Of a stretch of DNA of 64,000 nucleotides, positions 33,055 to 42,223 are shown piece after piece. Both the position numbers and the translations under genes were made by a program. This DNA comes from Chloroflexota bacterium (GTDB taxonomy: Bacteria > Chloroflexota > Anaerolineae > Anaerolineales > Villigracilaceae). Position 1 is the first letter of the stretch, and each line of letters opens with the position of its first letter. The notes below the pieces were generated by a model, which was not told the DNA's origin, searched no databases, and was given only the letters and a program-made list of their open reading frames with translations. The stretch lies in contig JAEWVF010000050.1 in assembly GCA_023459215.1 (NCBI GenBank), positions 1 to 64,000 of the forward strand, read 5' to 3'.

Positions 33055-35964
33055 ATGTCTTCCAATATCATTCGTGTGGTTGGCGCCCGCCAACACAACC
33101 TGAAAAATATTACCGTTGAAATCCCGCGCGACAAGCTGGTGGTCATCACCGGCCTGTCCGGTTCGGGCAAGTCTTCGCTGGCCTTCGATACGATTTTCGC
33201 CGAGGGCCAGCGTCGCTACGTCGAGTCGCTTTCGGCTTACGCGCGCCAGTTCATCGGCCAGATGGACAAGCCGGATGTGGATTACATCGACGGCCTGTCG
33301 CCGGCGGTCTCCATCGACCAGAAATCGACCAGCCACAACCCGCGCTCGACGGTCGGCACCGTGACCGAGATTTACGATTACCTGCGTTTGTTGTACGCGC
33401 GGGTCGGCATCCCACACTGCCCGGTTTGCGGGCGGGAAGTGGTCAAGCAATCGGCGCAGGAAATCGTCGAGGCAGTCGAAAGACTGCCCGAAGGCGAGCG
33501 GGTGCTGATCCTGGCCCCGGTCGTGCGCGGACGCAAAGGCACGTACCAGGCCGTATTCGAGGAAATCCGCAAGGCGGGTTTCGTGCGCGCCAGGGTGGAC
33601 GGTAAAGTGGTCAGCCTGGACGATGAAATCGAACTCGACCGCTACAAGCAGCACAACATCGATGCCGTGGTCGACCGCCTGGTCATCAGCCATCCCGAAG
33701 ATGAAACCGAACGCACCGCCGCGCGCACCCGTTTGACCGATTCGATTGAAACGGCGCTCAAGTTTGGCGAGGGTTATGTCACGGTGGCGAAAGTCGATAG
33801 TGGAAAATCGAATAGCGAAGCATCAAACCCCGATCTCCATTTCTCCGAACACCTGTCCTGCCCCGAGCACGGCATCTCGCTCGGCGAGATCGAGCCGCGC
33901 ACCTTCTCGTTCAATACCCCACAGGGGGCCTGTCCCGAATGCCAGGGCCTCGGCTCGAAACTGGAAATCGACCCGGCGCGGGTGATCGATCCCGAAAAAT
34001 CGCTCAACGAAGGCGCGTTGATCGCCCTGGAGTGGAACAACGTCCGTGACGACGGCAACCCCGGCTATTACTGGCAGATGATCGAGGCCATGGCCCACCA
34101 TTACCGCATCGACCTGAACAAACCGTTCAAAGACCTGACCCCGGAACACCAGGAAATCATCCTGCGCGGGACAAAGGGCGAGCGGGTGCGCGTTCACTAC
34201 CACAACCGCGAGGGTCGCACCGCCACCTTTGACGCTGCCTTCGAGGGCATCATCGGCAACCTGGAGCGGCGCTACCGCGACACCAACTCCGAGTACATCC
34301 GCACCAAGATCAGCGAGTACATGAGCGACCGGCCCTGCCCGACCTGCCAGGGCAAGCGCCTGCGCCCCGAAGCGCTGGCCGTCACCGTGGCCGATATCAA
34401 CATCCTGGAAGTGACCGGCTGGCCGGTCAACAAGTCGCTGGATTGGGCCAGGAAACTATCAAATGGGGAGATTCTGACTCCGCGCCAGAAAGCCATCTCG
34501 GAGCGGATTCTCAAGGAAATCAGCTCACGGCTCGGATTCCTGGTCAATGTCGGCCTGGATTACCTGACCCTGAACCGTTCCGCCGCCACGCTTTCGGGCG
34601 GTGAAGCCCAGCGCATCCGCCTGGCGACCCAGGTCGGTTCGCGGCTGGTGGGCGTGCTGTACGTGCTGGATGAACCGTCAATTGGCCTGCACCCGCGCGA
34701 CAACGACCGCCTGCTCGAAACCCTGCGCGGATTGCGCGACCTGGGCAACACCGTGCTGGTGGTCGAACACGACGACGAAACCATCCGCACCGCCGACTGG
34801 ATTATCGACCTCGGGCCAGCAGCCGGCGAACACGGCGGCCAGGTGGTGGCCGAAGGCACCCCGGCCCAGATTTTGGCAAACAAAAACTCGCTGACCGGGC
34901 AATATCTGTCGGGTCAGAAAAAGGTCGAAATCCCGGAGACACGGCGCGCGGGAAACGGCAAAAACCTGAAAATCGTCAACGCCACGGCCAACAACCTGAA
35001 GGGAGTCAGCGTCTCGATCCCCCTGGGGAAACTGGTCTGCATCACCGGCGTTTCCGGTTCGGGCAAATCGACCCTGATGACGGATGTCCTGCACGATGCG
35101 CTGGCCGCCCGGCTGATGGGCGCACACACCCACCCCGGCCCGCACGAACGCATCGAAGGTATCGAACACCTCGACAAAATCATCAACATCGACCAGTCGC
35201 CGATTGGGCGCACGCCGCGCTCGAACCCCGGCACCTACACCGGCCTGTGGGACGAAATGCGCAAGTTGTTCGCCGAACTGCCCGAAAGCAAGATTCGCGG
35301 CTACAAACCGGGCCGTTTCTCGTTCAACGTGCACGGCGGGCGCTGTGAAGCCTGCCAGGGACAGGGCGAACTGCGCATCGAAATGCAGTTCCTGCCCGAT
35401 ATTTACGTGCCCTGCGATGTCTGCCACGGCAAACGCTTCAACCGCGAGACGTTGCAGGTGGCCTTCAAGGGCTACAACATCGCCGATGTGCTCGCTATGA
35501 CCGTCGACCACGCCCTGGAGACGTTTGCGGCCTTCCCACAGATGGTCAACAAGCTGCGGCTGCTCCAGGAGGTCGGCCTGGGCTATGTGCGCGTCGGACA
35601 GAGCGCCAACACGCTCTCGGGCGGTGAAGCCCAGCGCGTCAAGCTTTCGAAGGAACTCTCGCGCCGCGCCACCGGGCGCACGCTGTACGTGCTGGACGAA
35701 CCCTCGGTTGGCCTGCACGCCGCCGATGTGCATAAGCTGATCGAGGTGCTGCAACGCCTGGTCGAGACCGGCAACTCGGTGCTGATCATCGAGCACAACC
35801 TGGATATTATCAAAATCGCCGACTGGATCATCGATCTCGGCCCCGAAGGCGGCGATGCTGGCGGCCAGATCATCGCCGAGGGCACGCCCGAAGCGGTGAT
35901 GAAGGTCAAGGGTAGCTATACCGGCCAGTTCCTGACGACCCACCTGGCGAATGCCGGGCAGTAA
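33055..35964 (+). CDS. uvrA: Excinuclease ABC subunit A
   Basis: A 969-residue damage-recognition ATPase of nucleotide excision repair. The start MSSNIIRVVGARQHNLKNITVEIPRDKLVVITGLSGSGKSSLAFDTIFAEGQRRYVESLSAYARQFIGQMDKPDVD is diagnostic. Both ABC modules are complete: Walker A twice (GLSGSGKSS, GVSGSGKST), signatures LSGGEAQRI and LSGGEAQRV, Walker B VLDEPSIGLHPRD and VLDEPSVGLHAAD. Zinc-binding Cys pairs are visible (CPVC; CPEH...CPEC; CPTC; CEAC...CDVC). The length is normal. UvrA dimer scans DNA with UvrB. uvrB and uvrC are not in this window. GAGGTG lies 2-3 nt before the ATG. Confidence 0.97.
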   Translation: MSSNIIRVVGARQHNLKNITVEIPRDKLVVITGLSGSGKSSLAFDTIFAEGQRRYVESLSAYARQFIGQMDKPDVDYIDGLSPAVSIDQKSTSHNPRSTVGTVTEIYDYLRLLYARVGIPHCPVCGREVVKQSAQEIVEAVERLPEGERVLILAPVVRGRKGTYQAVFEEIRKAGFVRARVDGKVVSLDDEIELDRYKQHNIDAVVDRLVISHPEDETERTAARTRLTDSIETALKFGEGYVTVAKVDSGKSNSEASNPDLHFSEHLSCPEHGISLGEIEPRTFSFNTPQGACPECQGLGSKLEIDPARVIDPEKSLNEGALIALEWNNVRDDGNPGYYWQMIEAMAHHYRIDLNKPFKDLTPEHQEIILRGTKGERVRVHYHNREGRTATFDAAFEGIIGNLERRYRDTNSEYIRTKISEYMSDRPCPTCQGKRLRPEALAVTVADINILEVTGWPVNKSLDWARKLSNGEILTPRQKAISERILKEISSRLGFLVNVGLDYLTLNRSAATLSGGEAQRIRLATQVGSRLVGVLYVLDEPSIGLHPRDNDRLLETLRGLRDLGNTVLVVEHDDETIRTADWIIDLGPAAGEHGGQVVAEGTPAQILANKNSLTGQYLSGQKKVEIPETRRAGNGKNLKIVNATANNLKGVSVSIPLGKLVCITGVSGSGKSTLMTDVLHDALAARLMGAHTHPGPHERIEGIEHLDKIINIDQSPIGRTPRSNPGTYTGLWDEMRKLFAELPESKIRGYKPGRFSFNVHGGRCEACQGQGELRIEMQFLPDIYVPCDVCHGKRFNRETLQVAFKGYNIADVLAMTVDHALETFAAFPQMVNKLRLLQEVGLGYVRVGQSANTLSGGEAQRVKLSKELSRRATGRTLYVLDEPSVGLHAADVHKLIEVLQRLVETGNSVLIIEHNLDIIKIADWIIDLGPEGGDAGGQIIAEGTPEAVMKVKGSYTGQFLTTHLANAGQ

Positions 35965-35973
35965 CGGTTTTTG

Positions 35974-36081
35974 TTAAAAGAAAATAGAACGCGGATAACG
36001 CAGATTTAACTGATTCGCGCGGATTTCTTCAAAAAATCCGCGGAAATCCGTCTAATCCGTGAAATCCGCGTTCTATTTTTT
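35974..36081. repeat. ~108-bp palindromic repeat, copy b
   Basis: ttaaaagaaaatagaacgcg ... cgcgttctatttttt; the arms pair over most of their length. Nearly identical to 36227-36334, in direct orientation 253 bp away. It fills the region after uvrA. Confidence 0.88.
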
Positions 36082-36113
36082 CGACTCTACCGTAATTAAC
36101 GGGAATTTCACCA

Positions 36114-36220
36114 CTGAGACACGGAGTCCGCTGAGAAAACAGCATAAAAAAAACTCCGTGCTCTCAGCGTCTTCGTAGTTATCCTTTATTAATTCAACGC
36201 CCTTTCCCGTAAAAACGGGA
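36114..36220. repeat. Two smaller hairpins between the palindromic repeats
   Basis: ctgagacacggagt (36114-36127) pairs with actccgtgctctcag (36153-36167), and tcccgt/acggga at 36205-36220 forms a second stem. No gene is seen in 35965-36332; this stretch is repeat sequence only. Confidence 0.6.
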
Positions 36221-36226
36221 GAGCCG

Positions 36227-36334
36227 TTAAAAGAAAATAGAACGCGGATAACGCAGATTTAACTGATTCGCGCGGATTTTTCAAAAAAATCCGCGGAAAT
36301 CCGTCTAATCCGTGAAATCCGCGTTCTATTTTTT
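36227..36334. repeat. ~108-bp palindromic repeat, copy c, touching the methyltransferase stop codon
   Basis: Nearly identical to 35974-36081. Its right end (ttctatttttt) overlaps the minus-strand stop codon at 36333-36335, so the repeat ends where the gene ends and may terminate its transcription. Confidence 0.88.
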
Positions 36335-37157
36335 ATTTTTCCAAATCATTGCGGAATTGCAGACAGTAGTGGTGGAAGGTATTGCTGACCCAGGCGCTAC
36401 CCAGGCCAAAGGGAGCCAGCGGCTGGTTGTCCTGCATCCAGATTTTCTCATCCTTGAGGGTATAAACCCGGCCCAACTCACGCGCCAGGTCCCAGGCCAG
36501 CGGGTAAATTTTGCCGCCCTTTTTTACATTCTTCACAATAATCGTCAGGTAGGCGCGCTCTTTCAAGAGCGGCTTCAGCCCGGCGTAAATCTCGACCAGC
36601 AGGGCCACAAATGCATCGTAATCGTGGATATTCCCCAGGTCATGCGGGTCATCCGAATAGACCACATCCAGCGCCTCGGTTTCGCGGCGCTTTTTTTGAT
36701 TTTCCGCCCCCTTGGCATGAAGCATGTCCCAGTACGGGGGGGAGGTCAGGACATAATCGATGCTTTCAGATGGGATGCCGTAGCTGACGGCTTTGGCCGC
36801 ATCGCCGTGGATGACGGTCGCGGACAAGCCCGCGCTGGCTTCCGCTAAAGCGGCCTGTTCCTGGCTGACCAATTCTGCCGCAATCTCGGCGTATTTGGCG
36901 TTCAACTCGATGCCCCAGGCATTGCGTCCGGCCCGCAGCGCGGCAATCAGCGTCGAGCCGGTGCCGGCCATCGGGTCGAGCACCGTCCCGCCCTTTTTGG
37001 TGAAAAACTCGATGAAGTCCTGGGCCATCGTCTCAGGGAATTTGGCCGGATGCACCAAAACGCCCTTCTTGCGCGGCGGTGGGTTGTGGATGAACCACGA
37101 TTTCTGGAACTTCAGCCAGGTTTTGGGGTCGAGGTCGTTGAGTTTGTTGTTGGGCAT
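36333..37157 (-). CDS. Site-specific DNA methyltransferase (N4-cytosine/N6-adenine)
   Basis: A 274-residue SAM-dependent DNA methylase. The SAM motif DPMAGTGSTLIAALRAGRNAWGIELN (61-86) precedes the catalytic motif TSPPY (138-142); SPPY is typical of N4-cytosine and of some N6-adenine enzymes. HPAKFPETMAQDFIEFF (36-52) is the motif X region. TRD candidates lie in 143-200. No restriction endonuclease or specificity gene is adjacent, so it is probably a solitary methylase. TATCAT 7 nt before the ATG and no Shine-Dalgarno suggest a leaderless mRNA. The 3' end abuts a palindromic repeat. Confidence 0.87.
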   Translation of the reverse strand: MPNNKLNDLDPKTWLKFQKSWFIHNPPPRKKGVLVHPAKFPETMAQDFIEFFTKKGGTVLDPMAGTGSTLIAALRAGRNAWGIELNAKYAEIAAELVSQEQAALAEASAGLSATVIHGDAAKAVSYGIPSESIDYVLTSPPYWDMLHAKGAENQKKRRETEALDVVYSDDPHDLGNIHDYDAFVALLVEIYAGLKPLLKERAYLTIIVKNVKKGGKIYPLAWDLARELGRVYTLKDEKIWMQDNQPLAPFGLGSAWVSNTFHHYCLQFRNDLEK

Positions 37158-37164
37158 GGGGGCG

Positions 37165-37170
37165 ATGATA
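37165..37170 (-). promoter_or_regulatory. -10-like hexamer of the methyltransferase gene
   Basis: TATCAT on the minus strand, 7 nt before the ATG. Confidence 0.35.
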
Positions 37171-37206
37171 CCAGATTCCGCAAGATTTTCGCGTTTTAAA
37201 CTGCAA

Positions 37207-37231
37207 GAGCCAGGGGTCTTGGCCCTGGCTC
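37207..37231. repeat. Short hairpin gagccaggg/ccctggctc
   Basis: A 9-bp perfect stem with a 7-nt loop upstream of the methyltransferase gene. Role unknown. Confidence 0.5.
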
Positions 37232-37343
37232 CAGCATAAGGAGGAGAAGAGAAGTCGCTGTTCGTCTGTGATTAATATAGCATGGCCGCGCGGAGCGTGC
37301 TTGACGCTTGCCCTATGCTTAACCGATGATTACCCGACAAATT

Positions 37344-37560
37344 GAATTTACTTGACTTTAGAGTTCGTTTTTACGAGTCTGGCAAAGCAGGAATCTTGGC
37401 TCAATAGGCGCTTAAAAACCAAAATCTGAACACGGAGTACGCGGATTGGACGGATTTACGCGGATTTTTCTAAGAAAAATCCGTGGGATTCCGCGTAATC
37501 CGTGCAATCCGTGTACCAAAAGGTCTTAACCCAAATTGAACTCTAAACTCAAGTGAATTT
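37344..37560. repeat. MITE-like element with 23-bp imperfect terminal inverted repeats
   Basis: gaatttacttgactttagag... (37344-37366) is matched 20/23 by the reverse complement of gaactctaaactcaagtgaa... (37538-37560). Inside lies an ACACGGA/TCCGTGT palindrome (~37430-37516), itself of the 100-bp palindrome class. No coding potential. Confidence 0.6.
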
Positions 37561-37566
37561 AGAATC

Positions 37567-37682
37567 TATCCGAAAATTAGGAGAAACCTGGCCTGTCGAG
37601 CCGCTTTGCGGCGAGACATCTTTTCCCGTTGGTAAAGACCTCTCAGTCGCTGAAAAGCGCTCCTTCGAGGTGACATGACCAG
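37567..37682. repeat. Dispersed element copy, right end missing (see 58281-58412)
   Basis: Begins TATCCGAAAATTA and shares gcgagacatcttttc, taaagacctctcagtcgctg and aaaagcgctccttcgaggtg with the complete copy at 58281-58412. The right inverted repeat is absent; similarity stops at catgaccag. Confidence 0.8.
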
Positions 37683-37794
37683 CCCGCCCGGACATAAATG
37701 TCCAGGCTAGCGTTGCGAAGCCCGCATAGCGGGCTGAGCCGCCTACCGGCGGCTTCGTTTTATAGCCCGGATGTTCACGTCCGGGCGAGGCTGG
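37679..37794. repeat. Nested palindrome with CCCGGACATAAATGTCC-type arms
   Basis: Left arm ccagcccgcccggacata... and right arm ...cgtccgggcgaggctgg pair imperfectly. Internal hairpins agcccgc/gcgggct and agccgcc/ggcggct lie between them. It follows directly on the previous element. The rest of 37158-37890 holds no gene that I can support. Confidence 0.6.
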
Positions 37795-37878
37795 GCAGAA
37801 AGCGCCCTGCCAAAACCGTCCTTCGACTGCGCTGCGCTCCGCTCACACCGTCCCGGTGTCTTTCGGGAGGACTGGGGG

Positions 37879-37884
37879 TAAAAT
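37879..37884 (+). promoter_or_regulatory. -10-like hexamer, leaderless arrangement
   Basis: TAAAAT ending 6 nt before the ATG at 37891. Confidence 0.4.
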
Positions 37885-37890
37885 ATCCCC

Positions 37891-38754
37891 ATGCCGACCA
37901 TCGATCTTGACCAACTCAGCCGCCAGCGCGCCGCAAGCTATCACCTGCCGCCCGCGCCGCGCATCGCCACGCCCGAATCAGCCCTGGAATGGGTCAACCG
38001 GCGCGGATTCGTTTATTTTTGGCCGATCAGCGGGGTCGACCTGCCCAGCCTGTGGACGGCCGTCGCCGGGGACAGGCCGGTGGCCGACGAGCATGACGAT
38101 CCCGGCCACGTCACCTGGGGCTGGAAGGATTCCGCGCTCGGCAAACGCCAGTGGTACTACGCCAAACTGCTGCGCCGCAAGGCGACCCTGGTTTCGCTGG
38201 AAACGGCTCCCTATTTTTATGCGCTTTCCGATAACTACGGCTCGCCCGAGGAAGACCACCTGATCGCCTACCGCGAAGGCCGCCTGACACTGGAAGCCAA
38301 ACAGGTTTACGAAGCCCTGCTGGACAAGGGTCCGCTGCACACGATTGAACTGCGCCGCGAAGCGCGCCTGGCGAGCAAGGGCAGCGATTCACTCTTCAAC
38401 CGCGCGCTGGAGGTTTTGCAGGCCGATTTCAAGATTTTGCCGGTCGGGGTGGCGGAGGCGGGCGCCTGGCGCTACGCCTTCATCTACGATCTGACGGCGC
38501 GGCACATGCCCGAGCTGCCCGAAAAAGCGCGAGCGATTGGCGAGGCCGAGGCGCGCAACCGGCTGCTGGAACTATACTTCGCCTCGGTCGGGGCGGCCCA
38601 GTTGCGCGATGTGACCCGCCTCTTTGGTTGGGGCAACGAGTTGACCGTCCGCGCCCTCAAGCGTTTGATGGACAGCGGCCAGGTGACGGGTGGCGCGCTC
38701 CGCTCAGACAAGGCCGGGGAGTGGTACGCGCTGACGAGTCTGATCAAGGTATGA
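37891..38754 (+). CDS. AlkZ-related winged-helix protein
   Basis: A 287-residue protein: ALEWVNRRGFVYFWPISGVDLPSLWTAVAGDRPVADEHDDPGHVTWGWKDSALGKRQWYYAKLLRRKATLVSLETAPYFYALSDNYG, then YEALLDKGPLHTIELRREARLASKGSDSLFNRALEVLQADFKILPVG. This is a winged-helix arrangement like that of AlkZ/YcaQ-type proteins, which in characterised members unhook crosslinked or alkylated bases. The AlkZ catalytic QxQ/QxD motif is not obvious here, so glycosylase activity is uncertain. Its closeness to uvrA, a DNA methylase and recA fits DNA repair but is only suggestive. Confidence 0.5.
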   Translation: MPTIDLDQLSRQRAASYHLPPAPRIATPESALEWVNRRGFVYFWPISGVDLPSLWTAVAGDRPVADEHDDPGHVTWGWKDSALGKRQWYYAKLLRRKATLVSLETAPYFYALSDNYGSPEEDHLIAYREGRLTLEAKQVYEALLDKGPLHTIELRREARLASKGSDSLFNRALEVLQADFKILPVGVAEAGAWRYAFIYDLTARHMPELPEKARAIGEAEARNRLLELYFASVGAAQLRDVTRLFGWGNELTVRALKRLMDSGQVTGGALRSDKAGEWYALTSLIKV

Positions 38755-38781
38755 CGACCGACTCGGCCAGCGTTTCCATCC

Positions 38782-38809
38782 TTGACGTACTGAACAGATG
38801 TGCTATACT
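38782..38809 (+). promoter_or_regulatory. recA promoter with LexA-box-like operator
   Basis: -35 TTGACG (38782-38787), 16-nt spacer, extended -10 TGCTATACT (TATACT 38804-38809). Between them TGAACAGATGTGCT (38791-38804) fits the Gram-positive SOS box CGAACRNRYGTTYC at all but three positions, placing a repressor site inside the promoter. Confidence 0.65.
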
Positions 38810-38847
38810 GGTTCTATCGTTACCTTTAACCCTTTTCTGGAGAAAAA

Positions 38848-39916
<1,069 letters not shown>

Positions 39917-39942
<26 letters not shown>

Positions 39943-40555
39943 ACTCTTTTCTTTTGAAACGAAGCGGAATAGACAGTACGCATGGCGTATTGTCTATTCC
40001 GCTTTTTTGTTGCTGCTGACAGCCTGCGGGCCGGCGGCGCAGGATGAGCCGCTGTTCATCCCGCCCGCGCCGGTTGCCAGTCCCCTGCCGGCGGCAACAA
40101 CCATCAGCCTATGGACGCCCACGCCCGAAACGGAGTCCGCTCCGTTGACTGCGGTCAAGACAACCCCATCCCCGACCCCGGAAGCCAGTCCCACTGCCAG
40201 TGAAACGCCCTCCGCAGTCTGCGTCAACGACCTGAAATTCCTGGCCGACCTGACCATCCCGGACGGCAGCCAGGTCAACGCCGGGGAACGGATCGACAAG
40301 CAGTGGCGGGTGATCAACAGCGGCAGTTGCGATTGGGATGGCGGTTACCGGCTGAAGCTGGTTGGCGGCTTCCCGCCGCTTGGCGCAGAAATCAACCAGG
40401 CGCTTTTCCCGGCCCGGGCCGGGGCGGAGGTGACCATCCAGGTAATTTTTATCGCGCCAGACAGCAGCGGGGTCTACCGTTCGGCCTGGCAGGCCTATAC
40501 GCCGGATGGCGCACCGTTTGGGGAAACAATTTACATCGAAATCAACGTTCCATAA
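39917..40555 (+). CDS. Lipoprotein with NBR1-Ig-like domain
   Basis: Up to 212 residues. A signal region (RNRQYAWRIVYSAFLLLLTAC, lipobox LTAC) is followed by a Thr/Pro-rich linker (TPTPETESAPLTAVKTTPSPTPEAS) and one Ig-like domain: IPDGSQVNAGERIDKQWRVINSGSCDWDGGYRLKLVGG ... QVIFIAPDSSGVYRSAWQAYTPDGAPFGETIYIEI. The KxWRVxNxGxCxW pattern is the hallmark of the NBR1-like Ig domain. It is probably surface-exposed. The start is unclear: the frame's ATGs (39917, 39923) lie inside the end of recA and no Shine-Dalgarno is visible. The signal peptide is encoded by the hairpin that looks like the recA terminator, so expression would need read-through. Confidence 0.65.
39963..40009 (+). terminator. recA terminator, overlapping the next signal-peptide coding region
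   Basis: agcggaatagaca (39963-39975) pairs with tgtctattccgct (39991-40003). The stem extends by gtacgc/gcgtat to about 19 bp with an ATG loop, and TTTTTT follows. Confidence 0.85.
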
Positions 40556-40634
40556 AAACGAAAACACAGATTGCGCGGTTTTCTCAAACCAACGCAACCT
40601 GTGATGAGCAAAAAGGAATGGGTTCCCCGGCGGG

Positions 40635-41432
40635 TTAGCGCAAGGGGAATTCCAGATTGCCTTGAGGCGCTTCGCCCCAGAAGGATGGATTGGGGGCCAG
40701 GATAAGGCTATCGCTCGTCCAGGAGGAGACCAGGTAGGGTCCGCTGGAAACGATGGTGCTATTAAGCGTGCCATAATTCCCATCGGCCAGGGAGGCCGAT
40801 TTGAGAATGGCAAAAGCCGGATTGGCCAGGGAAGTCAGCAGTTCAGGGAAGGGCCGGTTCAGGTGAATGATCACGGTGTCATAATCAACCTTCTGGACGC
40901 CATCCACCAGGGAAATTGCGCGCCCATCGGCATCCTTCTCACCGAGGAAGCCGGCAAAAATCGCTTTCCAGGTTTCATAATTCCCTGTTCCGCGCAGTGG
41001 GCTTTGGGGGTCCAGCCAACGATTGACATTATCGACCACATCATCGGGGGTGATCGGCGTCCCGTCGCTAAAAGCGGCATTCGCGCGCAGGGTGAAGGTG
41101 TAGGTCAGTTGATCATCCGAAATCACCCATGATTCGGCCACACCTGGTTGGGCCGCGCCGCTGGCATCCAGCGCCACCAATCCCGTGTAGAGATACTGGT
41201 TGACCGTGAGCGAATCAGGGTCAACCGCCAGGGCAGGATCGAGCAGGATGTCGGCAGACAGGGCATTCGGATCGGCCGGTTCTTCAGCCGGAAGCGGGGT
41301 TTCCGTAGCGGCAACAGGCGGCGCGACCGGTTCTTCTGTCGCAACAGGTGTTTGCGGCTGACAGGCGGCCAGCAAAAACGAGGCGAGTAAAACGATTACA
41401 AAAATGCGTGATGAGAAAATTCTTTGTTTCAT
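40635..41432 (-). CDS. Half-length ABC solute-binding lipoprotein (SBP_bac_5 type)
   Basis: 265 residues, against 500-600 in normal family 5 (oligopeptide/dipeptide) binding proteins. Lipoprotein signal MKQRIFSSRIFVIVLLASFLLAAC, a Pro/Glu/Thr linker, then the family N-terminal lobe: LTVNQYLYTGLVALDASGAAQPGVAESWVISDDQLTYTFTLRANAAFSDGTPITPDDVVDNVNRW ... SSGPYLVSSWTSDSLILAPNPSFWGEAP. The protein stops right after the NPxFWGE motif, where normal members continue into lobe 2. No continuation is seen in other frames downstream. No permease genes are near. It may be a natural single-lobe derivative or a remnant. Confidence 0.75.
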   Translation of the reverse strand: MKQRIFSSRIFVIVLLASFLLAACQPQTPVATEEPVAPPVAATETPLPAEEPADPNALSADILLDPALAVDPDSLTVNQYLYTGLVALDASGAAQPGVAESWVISDDQLTYTFTLRANAAFSDGTPITPDDVVDNVNRWLDPQSPLRGTGNYETWKAIFAGFLGEKDADGRAISLVDGVQKVDYDTVIIHLNRPFPELLTSLANPAFAILKSASLADGNYGTLNSTIVSSGPYLVSSWTSDSLILAPNPSFWGEAPQGNLEFPLR

Positions 41433-41537
41433 GACGTTGCCTCCAGGCAGTGAAAAGAGATTTCTTAATTAGTCGTAAGAAACATTAATATAGCATTAAA
41501 CTAAAGGAAATAGCGATGTTTTTTATCCAATTTTTTC

Positions 41538-41562
41538 TATAATCTTGTTTTAATTATATAAT
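41538..41562 (+). promoter_or_regulatory. Two TATAAT elements in the AT-rich region before the sigma gene
   Basis: TATAAT at 41538-41543 and 41557-41562, ~85-105 nt upstream of the sigma factor ATG, in a strikingly AT-rich 215-bp gap (41433-41647) with no other feature. Confidence 0.4.
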
Positions 41563-41647
41563 ATTCTTAATTGGTGAATGCACCCAGGGAGTTAGTAAAT
41601 TGGCCTGATTCTTCAACCCTTTTTGGCGGCAAACTACGACTAATATT

Positions 41648-42223
41648 ATGAAACGCCCAGAAATAAATCTAAGTATTCTCAACGACGAAGAATTGGCCCA
41701 ACTCGCAAAAATGGGAAAACAGGATGCATTTGCCGCATTATATGAACGCTTCTTACCTTCCGTCTACGCCAGGGTGCGTTTTAAGATTCCCGAAGCGGAT
41801 GTAGAAGACGTAACCCAGGAAATATTTATTGCGGTTTTGAAATCTTTACACAGTTTTCGGGCTCAATCCAAGTTCGGCACCTGGGTACGCACCATCACCA
41901 ATCGAAAAATTGTTGATTACCACCGCACAAAATCGGTTACCCAGGTGGAACACCAGGATTACGAAAACCTGCCGGGGAATGAGCATCACACTCAAGCAGA
42001 GTTTTCATCACAACAAGATGATTTAGCCAGCATCCAGCACGCGCTGCTTAAATTACCACAAAATTATCAGGATATTATCCTAATGCGGTTTGTAGATGAT
42101 ATGCCCTTCAGCGAAATTGCTCGGCACAATGGGCAATCCATCGAGGCAACCAAGTCCCTCTTCCGGCGTTCCATCGCCGCGCTCTCTGAAAAAATGCAGG
42201 AGGAGGTATTGGCAAATGACTAA
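41648..42223 (+). CDS. ECF-type RNA polymerase sigma factor
   Basis: A 191-residue sigma-70 family factor with only regions 2 and 4. Region 2: DAFAALYERFLPSVYARVRFKIPEADVEDVTQEIFIAVLKSLHSFRAQSKFGTWVRTITNRKIVDYHR. Region 4: IQHALLKLPQNYQDIILMRFVDDMPFSEIARHNGQSIEATKSLFRRSIAAL, a helix-turn-helix for the -35 element. The gene overlaps the next by 8 nt and heads an operon with an anti-sigma-like membrane protein and a giant lipoprotein. It is probably kept inactive at the membrane until an envelope signal arrives. Confidence 0.9.
   Translation: MKRPEINLSILNDEELAQLAKMGKQDAFAALYERFLPSVYARVRFKIPEADVEDVTQEIFIAVLKSLHSFRAQSKFGTWVRTITNRKIVDYHRTKSVTQVEHQDYENLPGNEHHTQAEFSSQQDDLASIQHALLKLPQNYQDIILMRFVDDMPFSEIARHNGQSIEATKSLFRRSIAALSEKMQEEVLAND

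Noticed and set aside
34678..35943. A 421-residue minus-strand frame inside uvrA
   Set aside because: Fully antisense to a strongly conserved uvrA; no homology pattern. It arises from G+C-rich codon bias.
37375..37425. Third copy of the 7.8/58.2-kb element (gagtctggcaaagcagg)
   Set aside because: Only a short TCTGGCAAA match; flanking blocks do not align.
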